From Lonicera japonica (Eukaryota > Streptophyta > Magnoliopsida > Dipsacales > Caprifoliaceae): DNA of 64,000 bases. Positions 35,756 to 48,699 of the stretch are shown piece by piece. The position numbers and the translations under genes are program-made. The stretch is from assembly GCA_021464415.1 (NCBI GenBank), contig CM038465.1:78588919-78652918 (forward strand), given 5' to 3'. The notes under the pieces are model-generated. The model made no database searches. It saw only the letters and a list, made by a program, of their open reading frames with translations, and was not told the origin of the DNA. The first letter of the stretch is position 1, and each line of letters opens with the position of its first letter.

Positions 35756-36262
35756 CAGTGTTCTAAAAATCGGGCCTAGGCGGAAATCGTTGCCTCCCCA
35801 CCTGACCTAGGTCTAATCCTTTGTGTTTAGGCACCAGGGTGATTAGGCGCCGATTAGGCGAGCTAAGCGTCGATTTTTTCCTATTTTTTTTCTTTCAAAA
35901 TAACATAGTTTCATGTAAAAAAAAAACACGTTTATTAGTTAACCCTCTTTCAGTCTACCTAATTCCGTTCTCCTTATCCTCCCCCTCTCAGTCTCCAATC
36001 TCCATCTCCTCCTCTCCTCTCTAGCTGTATTTTAGGATGTTCACTTGGATTTGATTGTTTGAACTTGTTTATTTTAATTTTGAAATGCATGTTTTATTGG
36101 AATATTAATGTTAATTTGAAAGGTACATTATGTTTTGTTAGTATTATGTTATTTAAAATAATATTTTTAATAAAAAATCGTTTGACCAATTAATCCCCTA
36201 GCCCCCCCCCCCCCCCCCCCCCCCCCCCGATCTGGGAACTTTTAGCAATTTTTAGAACATTG
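35756..36262. mobile_element. hAT-type element, innermost layer of nest
   Basis: A 507-bp element with ends CAGTGTTCTAAAAATCG and (reversed) CAATGTTCTAAAAATTG, flanked by ATTATAGG (35748-35755) and GTTATAGG (36263-36270), an 8-bp TSD with one mismatch. The left part holds palindromic GCCTAGGC/TTAGGCGCCGATTAGGCG motifs. It contains a 37-base C homopolymer at 36202-36238. Confidence 0.82.
36202..36238. repeat. 37-base poly(C) tract
   Basis: An uninterrupted C run inside the hAT element, followed by GATCTGGG. Very unusual in this AT-rich sequence; its true length is uncertain because homopolymers are error-prone. Confidence 0.8.
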
Positions 36263-36731
36263 GTTATAGGATGTCCATGCAATCTTTAATGGTAAATCAC
36301 CATAATGGCATAAGATATTAAAGTTAAATAAAGTAAAAATTGATGGGATTACTAGTCAAAAATATTCATAATTAATTATGAAATTTATTAGCTGGAAAAA
36401 AAAAAAGAATATCATGAGAAAAAAATACCTATTAAAAAATGAGAGGAAGTGGCATTAGTGATAGAAAATGTGCTTAAATTAGGGGAGAAGGGCAACTTGA
36501 GAAAAAAAAAAGTTCAATGGCTATTTTTTGACAAGTTTTTAATGTTTTCGTCTTTATTTGTGGTTAAGTGTTAACGGACTAAACATCAAGAGGGTTTATT
36601 GTAGGATATTTTTCTTTAGGAGGTAACCCAGAAACCAAACTTAGTTCGGGGGGGGGGGGGGGGGGGGTTAATGTAATTTACCCAAAAAACTAAAAAACTG
36701 GTTTTTTAGTTTTCTACCAAACAAGGGCTTA

Positions 36732-39700
36732 ACCTCATTTTGATTAACATTCATCACCACCAGCTCCAGATATTTTCATCACCACTATTTCTGGCTTCCC
36801 CATCCACCTTATTTTCCTAAAATCCACGATTGATATATATATACACACATACAACACACCTGCTCAATTATACTAATTTGACATTTTATACACACACATA
36901 TATAAAAGAAGTTTTAAATTCCTCTTTGTTTTTTTTTTCATTTTGAAAAAGCTGGTGGGCTAGCGCGAGCGGAAACAAATTAGTAAATTAACCATAGGTT
37001 TGTTATTTGCGGTTGGATTCCCAAAAACTAATTTTACATCGAATCAAAAAGTAAACTCCAAAAGTCTATGAATTTTAATTCTAGAAAACCTATTTAATAT
37101 TTTCTACTAAACAACAATTAATAAAGTAATCAAACAGATAAGCAAAACACCATAATTAACGAGGTATCTCTACAGTGTAGGACTAATCCTCAACCATCCA
37201 CTATATGCACAAAATGTTTACAGACTCGATTAATCTCAAATCGCACAGACTTATAATAACTTGAATCGCTCAAGGAGCCTGCAAAAGTTTCCACCTTCTA
37301 CACACACACACATATATATATATAAATCACACAAACTAGTTCACAATGAATCACTCGTTATAGTATCGCATTGTTCTTTAACAATGTTTGCAAATCACAC
37401 GTGTTTTAGGATCTGATTTATTCTTTACAGAAAGAACGATTTATTTAGCATTAATTAAAAGTCCTAAGGTGGTTTTATGTTTTAAAGTTTTAATTTATCT
37501 TTAAAGTTTGAAAATATCTCTAAAAACATATGTAAAAAATCCCCTACTCTATGGGTCTTTTATATAAAAATATATAAACCAATTATTTTTAAGAAAGTGT
37601 TAAAAATACTTAAAATAAGAATTTTTACAATAAAAATATGCTCTCCAAAAATAAAAGTTAGACTGGTCCAAATACAAAAATTGTCAATACGAATTTAAGA
37701 AAATCAATTTTGAGCTTGAATTTGTGCCGAACCATTCCATCTTATAAATTGGAGTATCGGTCCACCCATTCCATTCATGCAAAGCTTTAAAGAGATTGGC
37801 TCCACCATGATGTGACACGATGCATTTATACTCTTAATTGCACACATGCAATTAATCACCTCACTCCACGTACTATAAGTTTCAAATTTTAGTAAAAAAA
37901 ATGGATTCTTTTCCCCAAACAAGACCTAAAAAAGTCTGTTGACTTCATTCACTCACTCATTGCCCCTTTCACGATTATCCGAATCAACTTCTTTTGCCAT
38001 CGATAATTTCAGCGCAGTTAATTAGCAATTTCTACACGGTGGTCGAAAAGGTCGCCGGAGGAAGGATTGGACAAGCTGCCAACCATTTTGATCCTGGATA
38101 TTTTTAAATCTACTTCATTTTTATAGTAAATGTATCATTAATTTTTTTCTCTTCCCCTTTTCTCTCTTTAGTTTATTCATATAACTTTTATCATTAAAAT
38201 CAAAATCCCTTTTGATTCATTATTCTAAGAATTTTGTCTTCTCAATTTCTACTGCTTTCCCATCTTCAATTTTTTCATTCTGTCCTTCCTCTGTTTCATT
38301 TAACTTTAAAGTAGAATAATAAATTATAGTTTTGAATTCGGTCATAGATTTTGAAAAAAGGACGGAGGCTTATAAATAAGAAGGGGAGAATTGGGACAAT
38401 GGGTAATAGGCGGAATCTATATATACATGCACCACTCAGATCAATTCATACGAACGAAAAACGGGGGTTGGAAGAGGATGCCGAGTCAGTCTAGAAAAAA
38501 AAAGAGGTTACCGATGATGAAAGTTGTACTACTCCGACGGTGATGACACTTCTATAACATTGTTACGTATGAATTTTGGCAGTCAAAAAGGCCTCATTTT
38601 TAAGTCTTTGTTTGGCTTTGGTAAAATAGGACAGTGGGAGTAAGAAAATCGGTTTAAGGGTTTGTTTGGTTTTGACAAAATAGGTAGGGCGAATTGAAAG
38701 GAAAATAAAAAAATTAGTGGGATGAGTTGAAAGTTATTTCTTACAGGGATGAGTTGCAAGTTTTAATGGGTGCATTTAAAATTTTCGTTTATTAAAAGAA
38801 GTCACAAACTTTTGACTTTTTTAAAATTAATTAATTATTAGCTTGTAACTTGTACGACCTACTGGTGTTTTTAAATATTGTTTAGTATATTTACACATGT
38901 ACAAATTATTACAATAAGTTTAATAAATTGTGTTCTTCATGCTGTATTGAAGTCCATTAAGATATAATTAAATAGCTTCGAGAATAACAATATAAAAAAC
39001 TCTTTAAGGAAATTCTTCTAAATACATAAGACGAATACAAAATACTTTGAATATTTAAAACTTTTAAGAGATTATTTCCAATAGTAAAAAGTCCAATTGT
39101 TATATTTACTTAAATTAATAAGAAAATCATAATATAATTAAAAAATATAGAAATGTAAGAAAAAAAACTTGAACATATATAAGTAGCTGCACATTTTGGT
39201 ATTTTTTATGTGACAATGAAGTAATACTTAATTAAGGAAGTAAAAGCTCACTCAAATTAACTTTTTACTGTTTTAGATTATGCATTTATAGAATTTTTGC
39301 AAGGGAGAAAATTATTAAATCACATTTGAACATGACACAAATTTTATTTAGAGAATTTTACTTTCAATCACATATCTTGTTTATGACTTTTGTATATTTG
39401 TTTAAACTTTTTCGTTTAATGTATCATTTTAACTTATATAACAATGAATGAATAAATGGACATGATTTTTTTTTATTTTTTTTCCTTCATGATTGCCTTA
39501 AAGGCTATAATATCAATTTAATTAGTATTGAAGAAATAAAATTATATAATAAGAGATTAACAAAAAACTAAAGGGAGGAATCCAGTGTAGCTCCGCAAAA
39601 GTTTTAAGGAGTTTACCTTTAAAAACATGTGAAAACTACTCAAATTACATAATAAATAATGTGATTAGTAAAAATTTCTCCGGCACAATATGTCAAACAC

Positions 39701-40440
39701 ATGTTAAACACTAGATACGTATACATGTTATACTTTGTAAACATAACATTAGTAACAAAAAACTCTCCTATATAGTATAGAAATATATGAAAAAAAATTG
39801 CAAAAAAATATCTTACCCATTGAGAATTAAAAATCAAGCAAGCGGTAGTAAATGCACTAGTGTGTAGTAAGATGCTAAAAAAAGAAAGAAAATAAATCAA
39901 CCAAAGCATGTTATTGATGCATTAAATGAATTGAGTGAGAGAAATAATATTAAGTAAGTGAACTGAATGGACAAATAATTAATAAGAGAGAGAAAAGGGA
40001 CTTCATTTTACTTATATGTTATGTTATAGATTTATATAATAAATCTTTTCTTTTAACTCTTTTTTTTATGTTTTTGTTTTTTGTCGTGTTAAATTCATTG
40101 GAACTTTAATTTGACCCAAATTTTCGGAGCAACTATAACAATATGCTAAGAACATAATTCAAGATTTTTTTCGTCAATTCAGCTTGCTGAAGCATTACGA
40201 ACACCTGAAAAACACCAACAAAAATAGTTCGACCCAATATGTTTTTGCAAAAACACTACTAAGAAAATTAAATTCAAATGACAATGCTCACCGTATCTTT
40301 CTTGATGTAATCTTTAACACATCGCTTCGGTAGCTTGGCTTATTTGTAATTGTTCAGATGTAATCTCGAACGACTCAACAACTTACAAACAAATGTATTT
40401 TTATCGAAGGAATAAAGCCAATATAAACTTTGACTTTACA
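36732..40440. other. Long intergenic stretch without a gene
   Basis: AT-rich with no supported coding exon. A short CA/TA microsatellite lies near 37301-37322. Two related segments around 38607-38640 and 38656-38690 (each with TTTGTTTGG and AAAATAGG) suggest MITE debris. About 38,030-38,080 and 38,440-38,500 are slightly richer in G+C but give no recognisable protein. Confidence 0.4.
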
Positions 40441-40799
40441 GGTCTGTTTGGTTCGTGTTTTAAGTTGAGTTTTTGAGTTAAGTTTTTGGAAAGTGTGAAA
40501 GTAGGTAGAAAAGTGAATTTGTTTTTTGTTGGAGTTTTTTTCAACCAATTAAAAAAAACTCATGAAAAAAATTCAAAAAATAGTCACAATGGATCTTATT
40601 TTATAAATCTCGATGAGTGGGTTTTAAATATATATATATATTTTATCTAATTCCGATTTTTAAATTTAAAGTTATGATATTTTAAAAATTTTATAAAAGA
40701 GAAAATAAAGTAAAGTGAATTTTGCGAAGTGTAAAGTAAAGTTGACTTTTTGGTAGAAATTTTAAAAACTTGATTTTAAAATCTCAACCAAACACCACC
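40441..40799. mobile_element. Tourist-like MITE, GTTTGGTTNGTGTTTT family
   Basis: A 359-bp element with ends GGTCTGTTTGGTTCG and (reversed) GGTGGTGTTTGGTTGAG. TACA occurs immediately outside both ends (40437-40440 and 40800-40803). The interior shares AAAGTTATGATATTTTAAAA and AGTTGACTTTTTGGTA blocks with the MITE arms at 34674-36728. Confidence 0.65.
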
Positions 40800-40978
40800 T
40801 ACATATCTCAATATGCCTCTCCCTCTCCCTAGGTGAGTGCCAGGGCTTTAAAAGAAGAACAGAGCACCATAGATAGAAACTCATCATTTCTTTCTTCTCT
40901 CTTTCATAAGTTAATTAATCAAATTACATTATTATAAATCTAGCTTCTTTCCTTCGATTATCTCTTCATCCTCAAATA

Positions 40979-40979
40979 C

Positions 40980-41019
<40 letters not shown>
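40979..41019. repeat. Compound (CT)n(CA)n microsatellite
   Basis: About 11 CT units followed directly by about 9 CA units, after a pyrimidine-rich stretch. Confidence 0.9.
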
Positions 41020-41487
41020 TCACCAAAGGGGATGCGAGGCAGGATTTGTTTATTTAATTCTAAAACTTACCTAGCTCGATTCCTCTTTTAAAAGTAACCC
41101 ACAAAATATATACAAATTTTGTATCTATCTCTTAAATAAATACGTTACATCACAATATCACATACTTATGCAGTAAGTAGTGCAAGTTTCAAGAAATTAA
41201 TCATACATACATAAATACAGTATAGCTTCTATGAATTCGGCAGAGCTGTCGTATTAACTCTTGGAAAATTTGGTTCTAAGGACTGATTTCCTTTACTCTT
41301 TCAAACTTGCGTTATGCTTTTAGTAAATGAACACTGATGACAATTTACTATCTTCTGTTCCAACTTTTGTCAAATAATTTTCAGCACTAAAGCATACCGA
41401 CATTTTTTCATTTTGTTAGTAACTTACATATGAGTTTTGTGTGCAACACAAAAATGGGAAAATCAAGTAAACCACTTAGCAATGTGG

Positions 41488-42199
41488 TGTGATCTAGCCT
41501 AATCCTCCATTATATTCAACCAAGGAAATTTGTGAGTTACTAAATGGAGACTTGATTATGCTCATGTGCAAGGATTGAGTGTGAAAACACAAGTGTCTAA
41601 GCCTTGAATTAATTATATTAGGGGATGCAGGAAGCTTAAACGATGATCATGCATTCTATGGGGTTCCTAAAGATTGGCCGTGGAAGTTCAAGAGGTTAGA
41701 ACAGCAAAGAGGCCTATTGGAATAATCTAGAAGATGTTAATTTAAATTGTTTTTAAATTAATAGGGCTTCTTGAGTCTCATTATTCAATTAGGAATTAGA
41801 ATTAGTAGTTTCGTTTTTGAATAGTTTCCTTATTGTTTTATTAATAGTTTCCTTATTGTATAAGGTTTTTAATTATTTTATTCTCATACTTAAAGGAAGT
41901 GGATTCATTGTTTTAAGTTAAGTTTTAAGATTAATATATTGAGAGCTTATTTTTGTGTTCTTGAAGAACTTGTTGAACATGTTGAATGATTAATTCAATT
42001 ATTCTTGACTTATCAATCAATTCTTCATCAATTGATTGTGGCGTCTTCGATCATACCAAGGTTCACGCTTCGTTAAGTGTTGGGTTGAGATTTTCACCTT
42101 CCATTTATTTTGACAAATTTCAAGGTTCTAGTATGTTTATAGACTACGGATCAAGGATTCATTAGCCTGGCTAGAAAAACGATCCGAGATCGCGTCACA
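41488..42199 (+). mobile_element. Possible solo LTR (different family)
   Basis: About 712 bp starting TGTGATCTAGCC and ending GAGATCGCGTCACA, so the termini are short inverted TGTGA/TCACA. The body has LTR-like composition, including two GTTTCCTTATTG repeats (near 41825 and 41850) and a TTGTTGAACATGTTGAATG zone. No clear 5-bp TSD and no internal domains. It could instead be another kind of decayed repeat. Confidence 0.35.
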
Positions 42200-42958
42200 A
42201 TGTACCTATTAATAATATAAACAAACATTTAATGGAGTTTGTACATGTTTGTCGAAATTGTTCTTTTGGAAATTTTTTGTTTGTGATAACCTTTATTTGG
42301 TATTATTAAAGGCACATTTGATTTATGGTTTTGGCGATCCAAGTCATGCCATAATTTTCCTCAATGGCTAATGATGAAAGCATTCTTTTTTTGTTTGTTT
42401 GATGTAGGTGGCTGAATGTGGGTTTAATAAAAATTGACGAAGGTTTGATGAAGGTGGGCAGAGTTGGTGGTGACAAAGTTTAACAAAAATGGGCTTAAGT
42501 ATTAACATAATATTACTTAAGGGGGTTCATTGTTACTTTTAAAATTTTAAGGGGTTTAGTGAAAAATATTTTGACAAAATTATGGATGAAGTTAGAGTAA
42601 GGGAAGAGATTGAACCACTTATGCAACTTTAATAAAAATATTGACAATTTTTAAACATCAAGAAAAAAATTAAATCTAGATCAAAATTTCAGAGTTTAAT
42701 TTACCTTTTTTTCTCGATAATTCATAACCTTTAGAAAACAGTGCAAAATGCGCTAAGAACAAAAAAAGGAGTAGGGGACGAGTAATTGACCTTTTATCGC
42801 CTTGAAATTTTCCTGTATTTTTATCTTGGTCCCTAATGTCTTATTTATATGCTATATATAAGAACGAGGGGAGTGAAACAAATTTGAACACGCGTTTGTC
42901 ATTATTGTAGCCATCCACTTATTGAGTTTTGTAGAAATTATGTACTTCTTGTTTTTAT

Positions 42959-43299
42959 GGCCCTGTTTGGTGGGTGTTCTTTTTTCAAAATTTTTAAAAC
43001 TCAACTTAAAATTAATTTTAATTTTACACTTTTCAAAATTTATTTCACTTTATTTTCTCTCTCTAATTTTTTTTAAAACACCATAATTTAAAATTCAAAA
43101 ATCAAAATTAGTTAAAAAAATATATATTTGAAACCTATAAAATAAGATCCAGTGACTATTTTTTGATATTTTTTTGTTGGTTAAAAAAAACTCAAACAAA
43201 AACCAAATTCACTTTTTAACGTACTTCTAAATTTTGCCGAATACCAAATTTTAAAAACTCAACTTAATATCTTAACTCAAAATATCAACCAAACATCAC
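42959..43299. mobile_element. Tourist-like MITE, diverged
   Basis: Ends GGCCCTGTTTGGTGGG and (reversed) GTGATGTTTGGTTGATA. The interior is the reverse-oriented equivalent of blocks in 40441-40799 (AAACTCAACTTA, ACACTTTTCAAAATT). TSD eroded (TAT versus TTA). Confidence 0.55.
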
Positions 43300-43666
43300 T
43301 TAAATATTCCTCTTTCTCGCCTCCTTCTCTAAAATCACCTGAGGCTCTACTCCTGAATGTTGATTCTGCCTCGGCTCCAAGTTGCAAGTATATCCCAAGA
43401 CAGATGTCTAGTTTTCTATCCAAAAATTCAACCCGTTTCAAATTTCAAGGATAAAAATTAACAAATAAATAAATATTAAGGACCAGAGTGAAAATACAGG
43501 TAAACTAGGGGGCGGGGGTAGGTAAGAAAGGTGAGTTAACCAGGGAGTACACAACCGCACATACGAGATGCGGTACCGTCTCGATGGTGTGTTGTTACAA
43601 TTGCAGGGTGGGTGGGGTGGGGGGGGATAGATGTTGTACTCCATAGCGTTTCACAAGCTTTCCCTC

Positions 43667-46600
43667 ATGGCATCCAAACCCCAGCGCCTCCGTCAATGTA
43701 AAATCATTTTTTCTTCTCGCGTTGTTATTTATTTATTTTATCTTTCTAGTGTACTTGCTAATTCTTCATAAAAACTAACAGTTGCAGAGACGACGTTGCA
43801 AGGCTCCGTTAAAAAACCTAGGACGATGACCACTGGATGCTCCATGAAAGACGCCTTCTCCAAATACGCTGACTATCTCAATGAACTCGTAACTTTTCTT
43901 TCTTTAAACACTCCCCCCTCCCCCCGTTATACTAAACCATTTACCCCCGCATTAACATACATACATACATTCACTCGCACACTTACTTATGATTGATTTC
44001 TGTTGGTACAGTTTGAATGGGGTTGTTGAAGTTTTTTTCTGAGAGGCCCTTCATTCACCACCCCTCCCCCCATTCTGTAAAGTTTGCTTGATATGGCGTT
44101 TTCTAAGTACATAACAACATTTTCTAAATGCCTTTCTCTAGTTACCCCATATTATCTGGATGATGGTGGAATTCATTTGTAGATATTGAGACCCCAAAAT
44201 TACAATGTTTAACCAAATTAGATTCAAGGGAAAGGGAATGAAGTTGTTACTTTTGTGTTTCCTGGGTTCAAAGATCTGCACATATTGGATTTTTTCATCT
44301 GTAGTTTAGTGGGAATATTTTATATTTTCCCCCAGGTAATATTTTCCGAATAAGGCCTAAAGCATTCTTGTAAGCACTATTCTAAAAACATTTGGGTGGG
44401 CTGCGCAGGGGCCCTAGGCACGGCTTACTCTAGGCTTAGGTGCCCTATGTGTAACCTGTGCCAAAAGGCACTATACAGGTAATTTACCCCTTATACATTT
44501 TTGTCTCAGCCTTTGAACAAACATTTCATCTCCGCATTCCAATCCATTTTCCCTTATACATTTAGGATTCAAAACCCATTCAGTGTTATGATACGGATAT
44601 CCATTTCAAACCACTAAATCACTCCTAATACTCCCGAACCACTTTTTATAGGGATTTTATACCAGGCAAGGCAGCAGTCCCGCTGCTCAGCAATTACCAT
44701 AGGTGGTGATTGCAGAACATTGCTTATAAGGTCCTTGGTTTTATCTTTATCTTTTAATTCAACTATAAGTCAAGTGTATCCATGCCACTTAGAGCACCAG
44801 ACTACACCTAGGATAAATATGCACCATGATACACTATGCGTGTCCCTGGGAGCACCTGAATTATTGACCTCCAGGTTGTGACTTGTGAGGCAAGAGCGCA
44901 TGCCGTTACACTACCCCTTGGGGGGTTACGACTAGGATACAGTATTTTAACTTTTAACGTCACCAAGCATATCACTTACAGATCGAAATGATGCTCAATT
45001 TTTTGCTATGATTTTTGAAATGTGCAAGAGGTTCAGGGCTTTCAGCTTTCACCTTGCAGTATTGCCGTTGTATTATTTACGAACATTGTTCATATTGCCT
45101 ACTTGATGATATTCATCAGCCCAACGCTTCATAGTCTACCAGATTGCCATGCTAAGTCACATAATCACATAATAATTTATGTTGGCATGATATTGTTTGA
45201 TGCGTTTGAAAAAGAATATATGATATGCATGGGTGAATTTGAATATCTCTCGAGGTTGCTTAATGTACAAGAAAGATATGTTAAGAAGGATGACACCTCC
45301 TCTTTTTTTTTCATTTTTTTTAAAAGGAAAAGAAAAGAAAAGGTGGACGATGCTATTCACTGAGTATGTATAAAATTTGACAAGCAGTGTATATACAGTT
45401 ATTTCCTGTATTATTACGCGCATTTACACTACTTCGCATTTTTCTCCCATACTGATTATGATCAATATCTCTGTTATAGAATGACAAAAGGGAAAGAGTG
45501 GTGAAAGCAAGTCGGGACATTACCATAAATAGCAAAAAGGTCATATTTCAGGTGCACAGGTGGGAAACCATTATCTGTAGTCTTCATAAACCTATATTAG
45601 AATATCTAACCTCTTTATAGTATGATTGTTACAAGTGAATATCATGTTGTTATGTTATATGTTTGAAACTTAACTGATGTAGATGTGCTTGTGTTATCCA
45701 GATTTATGATGTCATTAAACTAATCCAATTTCCACTATCTTATTGCCTTTTAGCTGCATAGTTAAGATTTTTTTGTCAAAGCCTTCAACTTCCTGTTCTG
45801 CCTCTGTAATGTAGTTAAAAGTTTTGCTAGGTTTGATCCTTCCTTTTATTTTATTTTAAATTATAATAACAGGATTAGTAAAAGCAACAAAGAGGAAGTT
45901 TTGGGGAAGGCAGAGAAAGATCTAGCGGCTGTAACAGATCAGTATATGGCCCGACTAGTGAAAGAACTGCAGGGGACCGATTTCTGGAAGCTTAGACGAG
46001 CATATTCCCCTGGGGTTGGATTTTCATGTATTTTTTTTTAACTTAATAAGCTTCGTAACAACAGTTGATTTGACTAATCTTATGGTTGGACATCTCCAGG
46101 TGCAAGAATATGTTGAAGCTGTGACCTTTTGTAAATTTTGCAAAAGCGGGACCCTTTTGAATCTTGATGAGATAAATGCTACCTTGTTACCACTAAGTGA
46201 TCCATCTCTTGAGCCTTTGCAGATTAATCTCCTTGACTATCTTTTGGGGGTATGTCCTTTATCCCATGCATGTGTATCTATGTGTCTGTTTTTCTTCAAT
46301 GGGATGAGAGATATGATATGTAGCACAAGTTCTTTTGAAAGGATTGATGTGCCCCAGTTGGATATCAATTCTCCAGTTCTCAACCAATTTGCATCAATTC
46401 TGTGTCCAAGTTTTATCTAAATTTCATTTTGGATTCTTGAAGAATTCAAAAATAACTAAGATCAATGGTATTCTTACACGCTATGTATACAAAAACTGAA
46501 GGAACACTATGTAACAAAAACTATAGGAATAACAAAATTATATTTTGATTTAGCTTGCAGACTTGACTGGAGAGTTGATGAGGTTGGCAATTGGGCGAGT

Positions 46601-47208
46601 TTCAGATGGTGAACTTGAATTTGCTGAGAAGATATGCAGGTTTGTGCGTGATATCTACCGGGAACTGACCCTTCTTGCCCCAGATATGGATGACAAGTCA
46701 GATATGAGAACAAAGATGGACACAATGCTACAAAGCGTAATGAAAATAGAAAATGGTATGCATGGTTTTACATTTCTTCTTCTTGAGACTTGACCAAGTG
46801 TTTCACTTGTTAAATCTCATGCTGTAATTGTGGAGGAAAAATAAGAATATTAAATATACACCTGCTAAAATAATAAAATGATGCGAGAACATAATGTTTT
46901 AGGAGGTATATTCTTGAGGAATAAAAACGCAGAGTGATCCTGTAGTTGTAAATTGTTCATTTCAAGTGTACACCAGTTTAAGGGAAAAAATAGGATTTTA
47001 TTTTGTAATTGATCTGCTTGAATAGAGTGTGACAGTAATCTGCTAAGTACCATAGTTCTGTGTTGTGTTTTAGTTAATATGTGTTTCTTGTTTGCTTTGA
47101 TTTCTGGCAGCTTGCTTCAGTGTTCATGTGAGAGGATCAGAATATATTCCACTTCTTGGATCTGATGATCCAAATTATTCGTTACTGGGTGTGCCCAACG
47201 TTCAATGA
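43667..47208 (+). CDS. Translin-associated factor X (TRAX)
   Basis: Homologue of the Arabidopsis translin-family protein AT2G03780. TRAX pairs with translin to form C3PO, whose TRAX subunits carry the endoribonuclease activity. In animals C3PO helps activate RISC and process tRNA; plant roles are less defined. Seven exons: 43667-43697, 43782-43888, 45480-45559, 45873-46014, 46100-46249, 46554-46755, 47111-47208 (stop 47206-47208). They total 810 nt, 269 aa, all in phase. Signatures: NSKKVIFQVHR, LVKELQGTDFWKLRRAYSPG, EYVEAVTFCKF, LTGELMRLAIGRVSDGELEF, and C-terminal VHVRGSEYIPLLGSDD. The acidic residues expected for catalysis are present: E123, E126 and D203 in this numbering, matching the E-x2-E and distal D of active TRAX. 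Exon 2 needs the acceptor CTAACAG|TT; the next AG gives a stop. Intron 2 is 1.6 kb and contains hAT-like debris near 44,380-44,480. Confidence 0.93.
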
Positions 47209-48126
47209 TGTAACTTCTACATCTCTACAAAATTATTTCCCATGTCTTATTTTTCTAGGAAACGAAAAAACAAATCTCTGCATTTTTATTATGTTTTCTT
47301 GACCATTGATTAAGTTGAAATGGGTGTTTCTCTAAAAAGTACCAAAGTCAGAGTTGGACTTTGATTTGGAACGGAGGGATCAGGGAGTATATTCTCTTCC
47401 GGTACAAAGACGAGCCAAATATGTAGATGGATTGCTTTATCCCACGTTTAGTCTGGATACATAGTCCATCCTTATATCCAATCCTGACCAACACTAAACG
47501 TGGTTAGGATAATTTTATCCAAACCCTGCTCCCTTATCCTGCCCATGTAGGACAACCTTAGGGTGTGTTTTAACATCACTCGTATTTACGGTTTCTTTTA
47601 ATAATAATACGTCCTTGCATCTACTATTTCAGCTGCAGTTCTCCTTTTGAAACGAATCACGGGAACAAGCCTACTTGATTTATCAATGAGAAAACCCTAA
47701 TTCGCATGCTTTTGTCAATTGGAGCACTCTTGACGTTGCTTTTGAAAGCATCAAACTGAGTAAATTTTGTGGTACTAGTATGGGAGGTCAGGTGGTGATG
47801 TACTTGTATTGAGATGTTTTAACAGTAGTCTCTTGGACGTATAAATTGTGTTTTTCAGTTCAAATGCTTGTTCTCAAATCTAAAGAGTTACGTTTTCTTT
47901 TCGAAACAAATGTACAATTGATGTCATTAGAATGGAAGTTTAATGAAAGTGCGATTTTATATTCAAAATTTGTGTAGAACAAGGAATGTCTGCATGCGCT
48001 GTTCCAAATTTCAAATGATTCAGTATGAAGATTAAAGGGGGAAACTATATGCTCTCAAAAATAAGGCTATTATTTTGAAATATTCCTTATAGAACAGTTT
48101 GTGACGAGAAAATTTTGTATTATACA
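47209..48126. other. Region downstream of TRAX
   Basis: Probable 3' UTR followed by non-coding DNA. Around 47,440-47,525 the block ATCCCACGTTTAGT...ACTAAACGTGGTTAGGAT forms an imperfect inverted repeat, possibly a very short MITE. No gene seen. Confidence 0.4.
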
Positions 48127-48354
48127 GCTCTATTTGATAGTAATAAGGAACAACTAATCTGGGTGAAAAGATGGAAATTTTGTTAATGGAATGAGTATAT
48201 GTCTTTCATCATTTTTAATATTTTGTGAAAAAAAAAATCATAGAAGAAATAAAAAGCAAGAGTTAATCTTGTCGCATCTTTCAGCTTATTTTTTGTATTC
48301 TTATTTAAATTAATTCTTATTTTTATTATTTTTTATATTATTATAAAACAGAGC
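48127..48354. mobile_element. Tourist-like MITE, short member
   Basis: Ends GCTCTATTTGATAGTAATA and (reversed) GCTCTGTTTTATAATAATA. Belongs to the family at 23500, 24877 and 26770. TSD not clear. 228 bp. Confidence 0.6.
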
Positions 48355-48699
48355 TTATAATTCCACTAAAATATTTTTACTTGTGAATTTAACTACTAGA
48401 TTCAATGATTCATTTCTATTATAATAAATTGAAAGTGGTGGCCGTCGCTTAGGGTGGATTCTGCTCCTCTAGAATTAGACTTTATCACTCTAGAGATAAA
48501 GTTTCTCAACCATCTATATTTATTTAATGGTATAGATTTTGACAGAACATATGACTATTTAAAATCTTCTAAAACCGTGTCGTCTGATTACCTTTTTTTT
48601 TTCTTTGAAACTCAAACCACAAAAAAACTTAGAAATTAGAATCTTGTTGGAAGGACACCAACAAGAAATCTGGTGCCTCCTCCAACTAATATTAAGAGT

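Larger units (their letters stand above)
34978..36683. mobile_element. Mutator-like element, middle layer of nest
   Basis: Inverted ends GGGTAAATTACACTAAACCC (left) and GGGTAAATTACATTAACCCC (right, reversed). They are flanked by AAAAAAGTA (34969-34977) and AAAAAACTA (36684-36692), a 9-bp TSD with one mismatch. The left arm contains a second copy of its own terminal motif (AAATTACACTAAACCCCCTG near 35145-35162), so the terminus is internally duplicated. No MURA-type transposase frame. The right arm contains an unusual run of 20 G (36648-36667). Confidence 0.8.
34674..36728. mobile_element. Tourist-like MITE, outer shell of triple nest
   Basis: Ends GGCCCTGTTTGGTTGAG and (reversed) GCCCTTGTTTGGTAGAA, flanked by TTA at 34671-34673 and 36729-36731. 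The 1,706-bp MULE at 34978-36683 splits it. Without that and one 9-bp TSD copy the MITE is about 340 bp. Related elements are at 40441-40799 and 42959-43299. Confidence 0.72.

Noticed and set aside
46016..46420. A 134-codon ORF as a separate gene
   Set aside because: It reads through introns flanking TRAX exon 5; only 46100-46249 is coding, in the same frame.
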